A stretch of DNA of 64,000 nt from Chachezhania sediminis (GCF_009765275.1 NZ_VOPH01000003.1:558001-622000); one strand, 5' to 3'. Counted from the stretch's first letter, positions 33,028-43,741 are shown. Numbers and translations are program-made. The notes: generated by a model not told the origin, from the sequence alone.

Positions 33028-36000
33028 TCAGAACACGAACCGGACCTGCACCGCCGCACCCACGTCATAGGTCGACTCCGACCAGGTGCCATTGGCGTTC
33101 AGGCTGACGGTCGACCCCTTGCGGGTCAGGATGTCGACACCAAGGCCCACATCCAGCCGCGTCTTGTCCAGTGCCGTCTGGGCTGTGAAATCGTTGCCGT
33201 TCGCCCCCATCGACACGAAATGCGCCTTTGTGGACGGCGAGGCATCGCCCAGAAGCTGGGTCAGCCCGACATGGCCAAAGACCCGCGACTGCGTCCCGCC
33301 GCGCCCCTGGTAATCGCCATAGAAGGCAAGCGACGGGCGGACGTGATAGATCGTGTCGTCCTGGGGGTCGACCTCCAGCGCGTAGCCGGAACCCGGGGTT
33401 TCGGTGAAGGAATTGCCGTGCATGTAGGTGGCCCCCAGTTCGACCTGCGGGCGCCAGGTCATTTGGCCCCGCGTCATGCTCCAGGCCATCATTGCGCCGG
33501 CCCCCGCGGTCATCGGACGGTAGGTCCCTTCCAGATTGACGCCCGAGGACGACATCCGGTCGATGTCGAACTGCCCGGTGCTGAGCGCACCGTAGAAGCC
33601 CCATTCCATCGCCCCCAGGTCCCGGCTGAGCGCACCGCCAAGCTGAAGCTGATAGCCGTCGCCAGTGCCCTTGCCGTCTTCGCCGGCGATGTTGTGCTGT
33701 TCGAACGCGGCTGCCGCCCCGAAGGTCCAGACATCGGCGACGGGCATCGAGATCCCGCCCGCCAGCTCATAGCTGTCCTGGCTGAAGCCCAGGTTGTCGT
33801 TGGTGGATTTCTGGGTGAAGTGCCGCCCGCCCAGCCGGATCCAGGTACAGCCCGACCCGTCGTCCTGCACCATGGCCCCGGGCGACTGACGTTCGCAGTT
33901 GATCAGACGCTGAGCAAAACGCAGGGACGACAGGTAGGTCGCAATCTGGGTGTCGACCACGATTTCGGTCCCAAGCGTGTTCAGCGATCCGACGTATTGC
34001 GCGTCGTCCTCCAACGCCAGAAGCTCGTCGAACAGCTCCTGATCCAGGTCTCCGTCGCGATAGAGCCGGTGGAAATACTGCGCCAGACGGGTCTGGTTGT
34101 CATTGGCCAGCTGCGTGACGGAATCGCTGGCAAAGTCGATGTCATAGGTCAGGTGCAGCGTGTCCGGCGCCAGCTGGACCAAGTCGTACTGGCCCACCGC
34201 CGACGGCGCGACCGTCACGGAGTCCAGGTCGATGTCGCCGACCCCTTGCATGATCAGGTTCGACTGCGCACCAGCCGGACCCGGCTTGTGGCTGATCAGG
34301 ACCGGCGCGACCTTGCCGTGGATGCGGGATGTGCCCTGCACGTCCAGCGTATCGCTGACATCGGTCGACGCACTGGGATCGACGTCGATCTTGATCGTCC
34401 CGTTCCTGCCGTTCCGGAAGTTGCCGGTGACATGGGTCGTGCCGATGATGCCGGCATCGCGGATCGTGATCGTGCCGTTGTTGACCATGCGGTCGACGTC
34501 CAGCGTCTCGCCCGCGTGGATCGTGCCTTTGCCCCTGTTCTTCAGGATCACGCCGGATGCCTTGTGGATCTCGCCGGTGATCGTGCCGGTGTTGTTTATC
34601 GTCAGGGTCGTGTCCTTGGCATAGACAGCGATCCCGTCGACCCCCTGCTGGGTGGTGATGGTGCCGGAATTGGTCAAGGTCGATGTCTGCGGCCCCTTGA
34701 TCAGGACGCCGATCCCGTCTTCCGCGCCCGGCACCGTGGCCGCGCTGCCGCCGGTGACCTTGCCGGTGATCGTGACCGCCATCAGCCCGGCGCCGTCGCC
34801 GGTCGAGGTGGCGACCACGCCATGCGCCCCGGCCCCGGTCACGGCGATGTCGCCGTTGACCGTCACAGACACCCTGGTTGCGCTGGACGTGGTGCTGCCG
34901 CTGCCGCCCGCCGACTGCGCGAAGATCCCGTGGGACCCCACGCCCGAGGTGGTGATCGTGCTGCCGGATTTCAGCGTCACGCTGACCATGCCGCCGGTGC
35001 CGCCGCCACTTTGCGCGCCGACCAGCCCCGGCGTCCCCGTCGAGGAGGCCGTGACATTGCCCTGAAGGCCGCCACCGCCGCCGACGCTTTGCGCCAGGAT
35101 CCCCACGGAATGGTCGCCCGCGGTGGTGATGTCGCCATCCTGTGTCACGGTTACGGCGCCACCGTCGCCGGTGCCGCCGCTGGTATCCAGTTCCGAGCCG
35201 TAAGTGTCGAGGGACCCGAAGACCACCGCGCCGCCGAAGCCGCCACCCCCGCCGACGGACTGCGCCAGGATCCCGTGGGCATTCGCGACATCGCCGGAAG
35301 AGGCGCCGGTCGTCGTGATAGACCCCTGATGGCTGACCGTGATCTTTCCGCCATCGCCGCTGGTGTCGTTGCCCGCCACGGTCACGGTGCCCGACGCATC
35401 GTCGCTGGACGCGCCGAAGGCCGAACCGCCGCCGCCGCCCACCGACTGGGCGATGAGGCCCGGGGAATACAGACCCGCCGTGGTGACCGTGGTTTCGGTG
35501 TCGGTGATCGTCACCGCGCCACCGTCCCCGGCCTGCCCGTCGCTGCCGCCGATCACGATGGACACGTCCTGAACGTCGACCGAGGTCTGGTTGCCCGAGT
35601 TGCCGCCGCCCCCACCGACGCTTTGCGCAAAGATGGCGGGGCTGGCCAGGCCGGCAGTGGCGACCGTCAGGTCGCTGTTGTCGACCCCGACCGTGCCGCC
35701 ATCGCCCGCGCCGCCGCCAGAACCGCCGACGGTGATCGTGTGGGTCGATCCTTCACCCGCAGCCTCGCCACCAGAGCCGCCGCCGGCGCCGACCGACTGG
35801 GCGAACAGGCCATAGGCGTTGCTGCCGCCGGTCGTGACATTGGCCGTGTTGACGATGTCGACCGCGCCCCCGTCACCGCCAGCCCCGCCGGAGCCGCCGA
35901 TGAAGATGTCCAGGCTGGTCCAGGCGCTGGCCTTGGTCCATTGCTCGGTCGGGTCATCGGAGGGCGCGCCGGTTTCGGCGTCGTCCAGATAGTCCTCGAT

Positions 36001-39000
36001 ATTGGACGCCACGGTCGAGGAGGTGAAGGCCGACAGGTCGTCGCTGGACGCACCACCCGCGCCGCCACCCCCGCCGATGGACTGGGCCATGATTGCGTGC
36101 GCGCTGTCGCCCGCGGTCGTGACCGACGCCTTGTTGGTCACCTGGGCCAGCCCGCCATCGTTGCCAGTGCCGCCACCGCCGCCGACTTCGACCTGCAGGG
36201 ACCCCGACAGGTTGCTTGTCCCGCTGTCCTCGTCGTCGTCCTGGCATTCCTTGGTGGCGTTGACGATGGCCAGATCGCATTTGCCGGTGAAGCTGAAGGA
36301 ATAGGTCGAAACCGCACCGCCGTCGCCGCCACCGCCGCCGACCGACTGGGCAAAGATCCCGCGTGCGGCCGTGCCGGAGGTGCTGATCGCGCCCGAATTG
36401 GTGATCGTCGCCGTGCCGCCGACGCTGCCCGACCCGCCGGACCCGCCGACGCTGACGTTCAGGTTGGCGGAAACCTGGTTTTCCTCGTCCGATTCCATGC
36501 CACCCAGGGTGACGATGGCATTGCCGCCCGATCCGCCCTGCCCGCCATTCCCGCCGATGGACTGCGCATTCAGCGCGTCGGACGACGTGCCGGCCGTGGT
36601 GACTGCCCCGGTATTGGTGATCGACACGTCACCGGTCGAGGTCCCATCGCCGCCCGCACCCCCGACCAGAACGCTCGCGTTGATCTGGTTGTCGGTATTG
36701 GCGCCGGCATTCAGCAGTACGTTGTAGGAATTGCCCCCCGCGCCGCCGTTGCCGCCGACCGACTGGGCCAGGATCGCGTCGGCGCTGTCGCCATAGGTTT
36801 CGATATTGCCGGTGCTGGTGACGGTGACGTCGGCCGACGACCCGCTGTCGCCTCCGGTGCCGCCCACGTCGACCTCGACATTCACGGATTCCGACGTCCC
36901 CGCGCTGACCGACCCGGAATAGACCGACCCGCCCGACCCGCCATCGCCGCCGATGGACTGGGCCAGGATCGCGGTGCCGCCGAAATCGGTGGTATAGAAG
37001 TCGGCCTGCGAAGCGACGGTCACGGCCTTGCCGTTGCCGCCCGTACCCCCTTCGCCACCGACCCCCACGGTGACCGATCCGGCCGGATAGCCGTCCGCCC
37101 CGCCCACGGTGATGCCGCCCGTCAGGGCAAAGCCGCCATTGCCGCCGTTGCCGCCCTGGCTGAGCGCGTGCAGGCCGATGGAATTCGCGCCATCCGTCTC
37201 GATCAGGGTGTCGGCGTCCAGCGTGACCGTCACGGTCGACGCGGTGCCGCCGGTGCCGCCCCCGCCGCCAAGTGCGACGCTGGCATCCCCCTGGCTGACC
37301 GCGGTCGAGGCGATGGCCGCCCCGCCCAGGCCACCATTTCCGCCCAGGCTCATCGCGACGATGCCGTGGGACAGGTCGCCCGAGGTCATGATGTCGCCCG
37401 ACAGCGTAACATCGACCGCGCCCGCGGTGCCGCCTGCACCGCCGTCGCCGCCGACCGACACGCCGACCGATACCGCGCTGGCCACGGCGCCGGAAATCGC
37501 ATAGCCGCCGATCCCGCCCGATCCGCCCAGCGACATGGCCGCAAGCCCCGTCGCGTGATCGCCGGTTGTGGTGATGCCGGCCACCATGGCGCTGACCGCG
37601 CCGGCCGATCCGCCGCCGCCGCCCTCGCCGCCGACCGACACGCCGACATTTCCGGCCGAAACACCGTCGCCCGTAAAGGCCACGCCCCCGGTGCCACCGC
37701 TACCCGCCACCGACAGGGCCGTGATGCCGCCGGCCATGCTGCCGCCGGTCTGGACCGCCCCCCGAGAGATCACGGTGACATCGCCGCTGTCCCCGGCCGT
37801 CCCGCCCGATCCACCGATCGAGGCGTTGATATCCGCGCTGCCACCTGCCGTGATCGCACCCGTGGCATAGGACGCGCCACCCGATCCGCCGACGGATTTC
37901 GCCAGAATGCCCTGAGCCGCGTCGCCGGTCGTCTCGACGGTCCCGTTCGAGAAGACGTAGACATCGCCGCCCGCACCGCCCGATCCGCCATCGCCGCCGA
38001 CACCCACGTCGACGCCCGCGGCCGACAGGTTCCCCGCGATCACCACGCCGGAATGCCCGCCGCCCCCGCCGGTCGACGCGGCATGGATTCCGTGACCATT
38101 GGCACCGGCCGTCGAAATCTCGCCCGCCGTGGAACTTTCGGCATCGCAGCCGGTGACAGCCAGGTCAGTCGCGGTGCCGTTGCAGACCGTGACCGTGCCG
38201 CCGGTGCCGCCGCCGGACCCGTCGCCGCCCACCGCCACGCTAAGCGCAGCCGTCCCGGCCGAGGCCGCAACCGTGGTGCCGGCATTGCCGCCCCCTCCGC
38301 CGACCGAGGTGGCCGAGATCCCCATGCCGTTGCTGCCCTTGGTGGTGATCTGGGCCAGGTTCACGACGGCAACGTCCTCGCCGTTCCCCGCAGCACCTCC
38401 ATTGCCGCCGAAGGCCAGCGACAGTGACGCAGCCCCCCCGGCCGAGACGGAAATCGCGTTGCCGGCATTGCCGCCGCCACCGCCGCCCGACGTGGCAACG
38501 ATACCGCTGGAATTGTCGCCGCCGGCATAGATCGTGGCGCCGTCCTCGGCATGGACCGATACGGCGCCGCCATCGTTGCCGGTGCCACCATTGCCACCCA
38601 CCGCAACCGAGAAGAAGGCCCCTACGGCCACCGTGTTGGACCCGTGGCCGCCGCCACCGCCCAGCGACTGGGCATAGATGCCGTCGGAACTGTCGCCCTT
38701 GGTCTGGATATCGCCCGACAGATCGACCGACACCGAAGCCGCCGTGGCGCCCGAGCCGCCGTGGCCGCCGAAGCTTGCGATCCCCGAAGTCGACGAGGCC
38801 GACCCGCCGCCGCCGCCCACGCTTTGCGCGAAAATGGCGGCGCTGTCGTCCTGCGTGGTCGAGATATCAGAGGTCGCATAGACATCGACCTCGCCACCTG
38901 TGCCGCCGTTCGACCCAGAACCGCCGACCGAGACGATGGCAGATGCACTGCCTCCGTCGCCGCCACCGCCCCCGATGCTTTGCGCAAAGATGCCCCGACT

Positions 39001-40719
39001 GCGTTCGCCGGTCGTGGCGATGGTGCCGCCGGCCGCGGTGACAAAGGCATTGCCGGCATCGCCGCCCGCGGATCCGGTCCCCGACAGCGACACGATCCCC
39101 GAGGACGAAGACCCCTTGCCGCCGCCGCCGCCCACGCTTTGCACGAAGATCCCATCGGAATCGTCACCCGACGTGGCGATACCGTCATCCGCGTCGTCGG
39201 AGGCCTGAAACCACACCGTCGCCTGACTGCCGGAGCCGGCGGACTCGGACGAACTGCCATAGGCCACGATGGCACTGCTGGACCCGCCATCGCCGGAAAA
39301 GCCGCCGACGCTTTGCACCAGAAGACCCGTCGCCTCGTCGCCCGAGGTGGTCAGTTCGCCAGAAAACTGGGCGGTGGCGTCGCCCCCGTCGCCTGCGCCG
39401 GACCCCGCGCCGCCGGAGGCCGAACCGAAGACCCCGTTGGCGCTTCCGCCATCGCCACCCGCGCCGCCATAGCTACGGACCGTGACCGCGGGCGTGCTGT
39501 CGGTTGTCGTCGCGATGACCAGCCGGTGGGATGTGGTGGTATAGACCTCGGCCAGGCCGCCATTGCCGCCGACGCCGCCATTGCCGCCCTTGGCAGATCC
39601 GCCGCTGGTGCCGTCGCCGCCGTCGCCGCCATCGCCCGCGATGCTCTGGACCAGAAGGCCCGTGCTCTGGCCTTCGTCCGAGACGATGGTCGTGCTGCCC
39701 GTGTCCGAACCATAGACCAGCGCCGTGCCGCCGTCGCCGCCGGTTCCGCCATGGCCCCCGTTGCCGTGGCCGGTCAGGGTGTTCTTGCCTTCGCCCCCCT
39801 TGCCGCCGTCGCCCCCGGTACTTTCGACCGTGACGCCCGCGATCACCGCATCGAACAGGTTGGTGCCCGACAGTTCCAGCGCCGCTTCACCGCCATCGCC
39901 GCCCGTGCCGCCATCGCCGCCGGTGCCGGTATAGTCGGCCGCGCGGCCTTCGCCGCCCTTGCCGCCGTCGCCCCCGGTCGACAGCACCGTCAACGTGCCG
40001 CCCGTGCCAGACAGGGTCACGTCGTCGATGTCCTGCTGTGCCTCGCCCGCATCGCCGCCGTCACCGCCATCGCCGCCATTGCCGTCACCGAACCCGGTCG
40101 AGGCGCCTTCGCCGCCGCTGCCCCCGGCGCCGGCCGTGGCACTGACGATCCAGCCGCTCTGGGCATCGACCGACGTCGCCGCGACGGTCGAAAAGACGGA
40201 ACCGCCGCCCGCCCCGGTGCCGGCGTCCGACGCGGTGGCGGTGCCGAAGGCATTGGTCTTCTCGCCGGTGCTGTTGCCCTCGTCCCCGGTGGTCGTGACG
40301 ACGAAGGCCAGGCCATAGGAAGTGACCGAGAAATCGATGGCCTTGTCGTCATTGAAGCTGAAGGTCAGGGCCGGAGTGCCAGATCCCGTGGCCGTCAGTT
40401 CCGCCACCTCCACGACGTCCGTGGGGCTGTCCGGCACGAAGGGTTCGGTGTTGGTAAGCTCCTTGACGGTCAGGCCGAGCGCGGGGCTACCCGTGACATC
40501 CGAAAACGGCAGCCAGATCGAGCCCGTGTATTCGCCGGTACAGGTCTCGACCAGCCCGGAGAGCGAACAATCCGCCGCATGAGCGGGCCGCGACAGGCCC
40601 GGCAACGCACCGATCGAAAGGCCGGCCAGCAGCACCGGCAGGACCGGAAACGCGGGCGGCGCCCCCGTGGCTGCGCTCTGTGCGTGCCCGCGGGCGACCC
40701 TGTCCCTGATCTTCGCCAC
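33028..40719 (-). CDS. giant glycine-rich autotransporter adhesin (type Va)
   Basis: A protein of about 2,563 residues. GTG 40719 is chosen because GAGGG lies 7 bases upstream; a GTG at 40782 is alternative. The N-terminus has an extended signal (PPAFPVLPVLLAGLSIGALP, cleavage near AHA|ADC). Residues about 200-1980 are a passenger of irregular repeats, 45-70 residues each, centred on [G/A]I[F/L]AQS[V/I]GG-G-GG; I count 27 copies. Then come a non-repetitive stem and, over the last 270 or so residues, an autotransporter beta-barrel (WIRLGGRHFTQKST to VQVRFVF, ending in Phe). It should be displayed on, or shed from, the outer membrane, for adhesion or aggregation. It lies downstream of the NTPase regulator gene. 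Confidence 0.9.
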   Translation of the reverse strand: MAKIRDRVARGHAQSAATGAPPAFPVLPVLLAGLSIGALPGLSRPAHAADCSLSGLVETCTGEYTGSIWLPFSDVTGSPALGLTVKELTNTEPFVPDSPTDVVEVAELTATGSGTPALTFSFNDDKAIDFSVTSYGLAFVVTTTGDEGNSTGEKTNAFGTATASDAGTGAGGGSVFSTVAATSVDAQSGWIVSATAGAGGSGGEGASTGFGDGNGGDGGDGGDAGEAQQDIDDVTLSGTGGTLTVLSTGGDGGKGGEGRAADYTGTGGDGGTGGDGGEAALELSGTNLFDAVIAGVTVESTGGDGGKGGEGKNTLTGHGNGGHGGTGGDGGTALVYGSDTGSTTIVSDEGQSTGLLVQSIAGDGGDGGDGTSGGSAKGGNGGVGGNGGLAEVYTTTSHRLVIATTTDSTPAVTVRSYGGAGGDGGSANGVFGSASGGAGSGAGDGGDATAQFSGELTTSGDEATGLLVQSVGGFSGDGGSSSAIVAYGSSSESAGSGSQATVWFQASDDADDGIATSGDDSDGIFVQSVGGGGGKGSSSSGIVSLSGTGSAGGDAGNAFVTAAGGTIATTGERSRGIFAQSIGGGGGDGGSASAIVSVGGSGSNGGTGGEVDVYATSDISTTQDDSAAIFAQSVGGGGGSASSTSGIASFGGHGGSGATAASVSVDLSGDIQTKGDSSDGIYAQSLGGGGGHGSNTVAVGAFFSVAVGGNGGTGNDGGAVSVHAEDGATIYAGGDNSSGIVATSGGGGGGNAGNAISVSAGGAASLSLAFGGNGGAAGNGEDVAVVNLAQITTKGSNGMGISATSVGGGGGNAGTTVAASAGTAALSVAVGGDGSGGGTGGTVTVCNGTATDLAVTGCDAESSTAGEISTAGANGHGIHAASTGGGGGHSGVVIAGNLSAAGVDVGVGGDGGSGGAGGDVYVFSNGTVETTGDAAQGILAKSVGGSGGASYATGAITAGGSADINASIGGSGGTAGDSGDVTVISRGAVQTGGSMAGGITALSVAGSGGTGGVAFTGDGVSAGNVGVSVGGEGGGGGSAGAVSAMVAGITTTGDHATGLAAMSLGGSGGIGGYAISGAVASAVSVGVSVGGDGGAGGTAGAVDVTLSGDIMTSGDLSHGIVAMSLGGNGGLGGAAIASTAVSQGDASVALGGGGGTGGTASTVTVTLDADTLIETDGANSIGLHALSQGGNGGNGGFALTGGITVGGADGYPAGSVTVGVGGEGGTGGNGKAVTVASQADFYTTDFGGTAILAQSIGGDGGSGGSVYSGSVSAGTSESVNVEVDVGGTGGDSGSSADVTVTSTGNIETYGDSADAILAQSVGGNGGAGGNSYNVLLNAGANTDNQINASVLVGGAGGDGTSTGDVSITNTGAVTTAGTSSDALNAQSIGGNGGQGGSGGNAIVTLGGMESDEENQVSANLNVSVGGSGGSGSVGGTATITNSGAISTSGTAARGIFAQSVGGGGGDGGAVSTYSFSFTGKCDLAIVNATKECQDDDEDSGTSNLSGSLQVEVGGGGGTGNDGGLAQVTNKASVTTAGDSAHAIMAQSIGGGGGAGGASSDDLSAFTSSTVASNIEDYLDDAETGAPSDDPTEQWTKASAWTSLDIFIGGSGGAGGDGGAVDIVNTANVTTGGSNAYGLFAQSVGAGGGSGGEAAGEGSTHTITVGGSGGGAGDGGTVGVDNSDLTVATAGLASPAIFAQSVGGGGGNSGNQTSVDVQDVSIVIGGSDGQAGDGGAVTITDTETTVTTAGLYSPGLIAQSVGGGGGSAFGASSDDASGTVTVAGNDTSGDGGKITVSHQGSITTTGASSGDVANAHGILAQSVGGGGGFGGAVVFGSLDTYGSELDTSGGTGDGGAVTVTQDGDITTAGDHSVGILAQSVGGGGGLQGNVTASSTGTPGLVGAQSGGGTGGMVSVTLKSGSTITTSGVGSHGIFAQSAGGSGSTTSSATRVSVTVNGDIAVTGAGAHGVVATSTGDGAGLMAVTITGKVTGGSAATVPGAEDGIGVLIKGPQTSTLTNSGTITTQQGVDGIAVYAKDTTLTINNTGTITGEIHKASGVILKNRGKGTIHAGETLDVDRMVNNGTITIRDAGIIGTTHVTGNFRNGRNGTIKIDVDPSASTDVSDTLDVQGTSRIHGKVAPVLISHKPGPAGAQSNLIMQGVGDIDLDSVTVAPSAVGQYDLVQLAPDTLHLTYDIDFASDSVTQLANDNQTRLAQYFHRLYRDGDLDQELFDELLALEDDAQYVGSLNTLGTEIVVDTQIATYLSSLRFAQRLINCERQSPGAMVQDDGSGCTWIRLGGRHFTQKSTNDNLGFSQDSYELAGGISMPVADVWTFGAAAAFEQHNIAGEDGKGTGDGYQLQLGGALSRDLGAMEWGFYGALSTGQFDIDRMSSSGVNLEGTYRPMTAGAGAMMAWSMTRGQMTWRPQVELGATYMHGNSFTETPGSGYALEVDPQDDTIYHVRPSLAFYGDYQGRGGTQSRVFGHVGLTQLLGDASPSTKAHFVSMGANGNDFTAQTALDKTRLDVGLGVDILTRKGSTVSLNANGTWSESTYDVGAAVQVRFVF
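34790..40090 (-). repeat. 27-copy glycine-rich coding repeat array
   Basis: In-frame tandem degenerate repeats within the autotransporter gene. Each unit codes a short beta segment (for example ITTTGDHATG), then a G-[IL]-x-A-x-S-[VIL]-GG core and a GG-x-GG turn. The core variants grade along the gene from VQS, through AQS, ATS and AMS, back to AQS. This looks like several rounds of block duplication. The codons GGC, GGT and GCC give long reverse-strand open frames that are artefacts. Confidence 0.85.
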
Positions 40720-40909
40720 TGTCTGACCCTCGCCTTGCGTCTCGTTCTTCCTGCGGGGCCGGACCCCGACAGGGCCCTGCACCGCGGCCAGGCGGCCGCC
40801 GGCTGCGAGGCGTCTTTGCGGTTCAGCTAGGAAGAGATCTTACGCTAGGTCAATCCAGCCGGTTGGCCTAAATGCGGAAAAACCCGGGTGGTGGTCTTGC
40901 GGCCCACCG

Positions 40910-43741
40910 TCACCTTTCGGCCTGGCCTGGCACAGGTGGAAATCCACGGCCCTGGGCCACCGCTCGCCGTTCGAAGGCCAAAGCCCCCTGCCGCCGGGCC
41001 AGGTCGATGGCGCGGGCCAGCACTTCGCCTGCCTCTTCGGCCCGGCCGGATTGCGACAGGACCCCGGCCTGAAGGCGCAGCACTTCGGCCTCGTACCACC
41101 GCTCGCCCGTTTCCTCGATCACGGCAAGCGCCCGGTTCAGCGTGGTCAGGGCAGCCGCTTGATCGCCATTGCGGGACAGGACCTCGGCCGACAGGGCCAG
41201 GCCAAGCGGCAGGGTCAGGCGGGCCTTCATCGCCTCGTAGCGCGCCAGTCCCCGCGCCAGCAGGTCCGCGCCGCCGTCATCGCCCCGGATCGCGCGGGCC
41301 CAACCGGCCAACATCTGGCCTGCGGGCCGCCAAAAGGGGATATCGGCCGCATCGCAGATGGCGATCAGCGCCTCGGCCCGACGCCGCGTCCGGTCCGGAT
41401 CGCCCTGTTCCCGGGCGACGATGGCCCCCGCCCAGTGCATCTGCGCCTGGGCGAAGGGCTGCGCCAGTGCATCGGCCCGGGCCAGTCCCGCATCCAGGTG
41501 AGCCGTAGCCTCGGCCCCGCGATCCAGGATTTGGGCGACGCAGGCCGCATATTGGCGGCAGACGACGCCCGGATCCTCGCCGAAAAGCGCCGCCGCCTGG
41601 TCGGGGGGGGCGCGGTCCAGGATCGTCAGCACCGTTTCGATCCGCGGCAGGCAGGCGTTGAAATCGCCGGTGAAGAAATCCGTCTGTCCGGCCGCGTTCA
41701 GCGCCGCCATGGCCGCAGCGTCCGAGGCGCCGCGGGACAGGTCCGAAAGGCTGCGCGCCAGGTCACCGGCCCGCGCCAGATCCGCCCGCGTGACATGATA
41801 GTTCCACAGACCCGCCAGCACCGGCACCGCCGTGTCGGAATCGCCGCCCCGGGCCGCCAGTCCCTGAGCGCGGTGATAGACCGCCTTCAGCTCCTCTCCG
41901 GTAAAGCCTTCGGACACGATCAGGGCAGAGCCCAGCCCCAGCAGCGCCTGCAATTCGGCGTTCAACAGGTCTTCGGACGGGTCGGGACAGCGGGCGTGCA
42001 GGTCCATCGCCTGCCGGAGCTGGACCGCGGCCTCGGGCGCGGCGCCCCTGCCAAGGGCGCGCAGGCCGGCCAGCCCGCGATAGCGCGCCGCCGACGGCCA
42101 GTCGGCCCCGCGTTCGAAATGGTCCGCCAGTACCGGCGCAATCCCGGCCGCATGGGGCCCCATGGCCCGTTCCATCCGGGTGCCGATGCGCCGGTGCAGG
42201 CCCTGTCGGTTGGCCGCCGGGATCCCGGCATAAAGCGCCTCGTGATAAAGGACATGCCGGAAGGCAAAGCGCGTGGCCACGGCCCCGTCGGGCTGGCGAC
42301 TGGTGCCGGCGGGCTCGACAAAGCGGCGCAGACGCGCCAGGTCGTCCAGCTGCCGTTCGGCCCGTTCGACATCGGCGCGGTCATCGGCCAGCGCAAGGGC
42401 CGAGAACACCGGCCCCGCGACGCTTGCCGCTTCCAGCAGCCCGCGTTCGGAGGGGCCCAGCCGGCCGATCTCGCCCGCGATGAAACTGTCGACGCCGGGG
42501 GCTATGGCCCCGACAAGATCCGCGACCGGGGCGGCCAGCGTCCAGCCCCCGTCGATGCGGGCAATGTCGCCCCGCGCCGTCCAGCGGCCGATGGCGGCAT
42601 CGACCAGGATCGCGTGGCCTTCTGTGCGCAACGTCAGGTCGCGCGCCAGGTCCGCCGGGAAGGCGTTGCCGGGAAAGCGGTCGGCCAGCAGCGCCGTGAC
42701 CGCCGCGGAGTCGAGCCCGCCCAGGGTCAGAACCTGCGTGCCGGGTTGCCGCTGCAGATGGCCAAGGGTCTCCGTCAGCGCCCCCGAGGGGTCGGGTTCG
42801 TCATCCCGCAGCGTGCCCAGCACCAGGAGCCGCGCAGCCCCCCGCCGCAGGCCCCAGGCCGACAACCAGGCCAGGGTACTGGGATCGGCCCAGTGCAGGT
42901 CTTCCAGCAAGAGGATGCCCGGCAGGCTTTGGGTCAGACGCTCCATCAGGTCCGAAAATTCCCGCAACATCGGATCGGGCCGTGCCTGGTCCAGATCGAT
43001 GGCCGCGGGATCGCGACGGTCGGGACCGGGCAGCTGCTCAGCCCAGCTGGGCGCAACCTCTCGCAACAGGCGCCTCAGCGTGGCGCCGGCGCCACCGTTC
43101 GCCAGTTGGGACAGGGCCTCCAGCAGCGGGCCATAGGGTTCACGTGCGCCGGGGTGCGGGATCGCCTGGCCCCGTGCAATCCACAGAAGCGACTGGTCCC
43201 CCAGCCCGTCCAAGAAAGCATCGGCCAGCCGGGTCTTGCCCGCCCCGGCCTCGCCCTCGATCAGGACGACGGACCGGGCGCCGCGGCGGGCCCGGGTTGC
43301 GGCCTTTGCCAGCGCCGCCAGTTCCGGATCGCGGCCCGGGCAGACCGGCGTCCTGTTCCGGGCCAGGGCCCCGTCGTCGCCCGTGACCGCGATCGGTGCG
43401 GTCAGGCGATAGCCCTGGCGGCCCACCGTCTCGATCAGGTCGGGGGCGCTGTCTTCCAGCAGGCGGCGCAGTTCGCGGATACATTGCTTGGGCCCGGCAT
43501 CGCTTCCGTGCAGCTTGCCCCAGACCAGCCGGCGCAGATCGTCGCGGCTGACCACGGCGCCCTGCCGCTCGATCAGCGCCACCAGAACCGCCAGTGTCTT
43601 GGGCCGCAGCGCCGCAGCCGCGCCATCCCGTGTCAGGGTCGCGCTGGCGATATTCAGTTCGATCTGTGCCAAGGAGGCTCCGGCCAGGTTGAGCCCTGCG
43701 TCCTCGGCGATGATGCCGGTAGCGCGCGTGGTCCGTTTCAC
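40910..43741 (-). CDS. winged-helix/NTPase/TPR-like transcriptional regulator (943 residues)
   Basis: The N-terminal OmpR/CadC-type winged helix (about 30-113) reads LRPKTLAVLVALIERQGAVV and QCIRELRRLLEDS, ending TVGRQGYRL. Next is a STAND/AAA-type NTPase domain with Walker A GEAGAGKT (163-170), Walker B ILLLEDLHWAD (276-286) and a sensor-like arm. Residues about 520-943 are helical TPR-like repeats. It has no membrane segment, so it senses a cytoplasmic signal through ATP-driven assembly, as MalT/AfsR-type proteins do. GTG 43741 is the start. Autotransporter gene downstream on the same strand, serine hydrolase/TpsB operon divergent; it probably controls one or both. Confidence 0.88.
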   Translation of the reverse strand: MKRTTRATGIIAEDAGLNLAGASLAQIELNIASATLTRDGAAAALRPKTLAVLVALIERQGAVVSRDDLRRLVWGKLHGSDAGPKQCIRELRRLLEDSAPDLIETVGRQGYRLTAPIAVTGDDGALARNRTPVCPGRDPELAALAKAATRARRGARSVVLIEGEAGAGKTRLADAFLDGLGDQSLLWIARGQAIPHPGAREPYGPLLEALSQLANGGAGATLRRLLREVAPSWAEQLPGPDRRDPAAIDLDQARPDPMLREFSDLMERLTQSLPGILLLEDLHWADPSTLAWLSAWGLRRGAARLLVLGTLRDDEPDPSGALTETLGHLQRQPGTQVLTLGGLDSAAVTALLADRFPGNAFPADLARDLTLRTEGHAILVDAAIGRWTARGDIARIDGGWTLAAPVADLVGAIAPGVDSFIAGEIGRLGPSERGLLEAASVAGPVFSALALADDRADVERAERQLDDLARLRRFVEPAGTSRQPDGAVATRFAFRHVLYHEALYAGIPAANRQGLHRRIGTRMERAMGPHAAGIAPVLADHFERGADWPSAARYRGLAGLRALGRGAAPEAAVQLRQAMDLHARCPDPSEDLLNAELQALLGLGSALIVSEGFTGEELKAVYHRAQGLAARGGDSDTAVPVLAGLWNYHVTRADLARAGDLARSLSDLSRGASDAAAMAALNAAGQTDFFTGDFNACLPRIETVLTILDRAPPDQAAALFGEDPGVVCRQYAACVAQILDRGAEATAHLDAGLARADALAQPFAQAQMHWAGAIVAREQGDPDRTRRRAEALIAICDAADIPFWRPAGQMLAGWARAIRGDDGGADLLARGLARYEAMKARLTLPLGLALSAEVLSRNGDQAAALTTLNRALAVIEETGERWYEAEVLRLQAGVLSQSGRAEEAGEVLARAIDLARRQGALAFERRAVAQGRGFPPVPGQAER

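Noticed and set aside
33220-38427. A 1,735-codon plus-strand open frame opposite the autotransporter
   Set aside because: It is an artefact of glycine/alanine-rich codons on the minus strand; the product is Arg/Ala-rich low-complexity sequence with no domains, and the minus-strand protein has signal, repeats and barrel.
34790-40090. Regularly spaced repeats suggesting a CRISPR array
   Set aside because: The repeats are degenerate, of uneven length and in frame with a protein; no conserved direct repeat with unique spacers and no cas genes.
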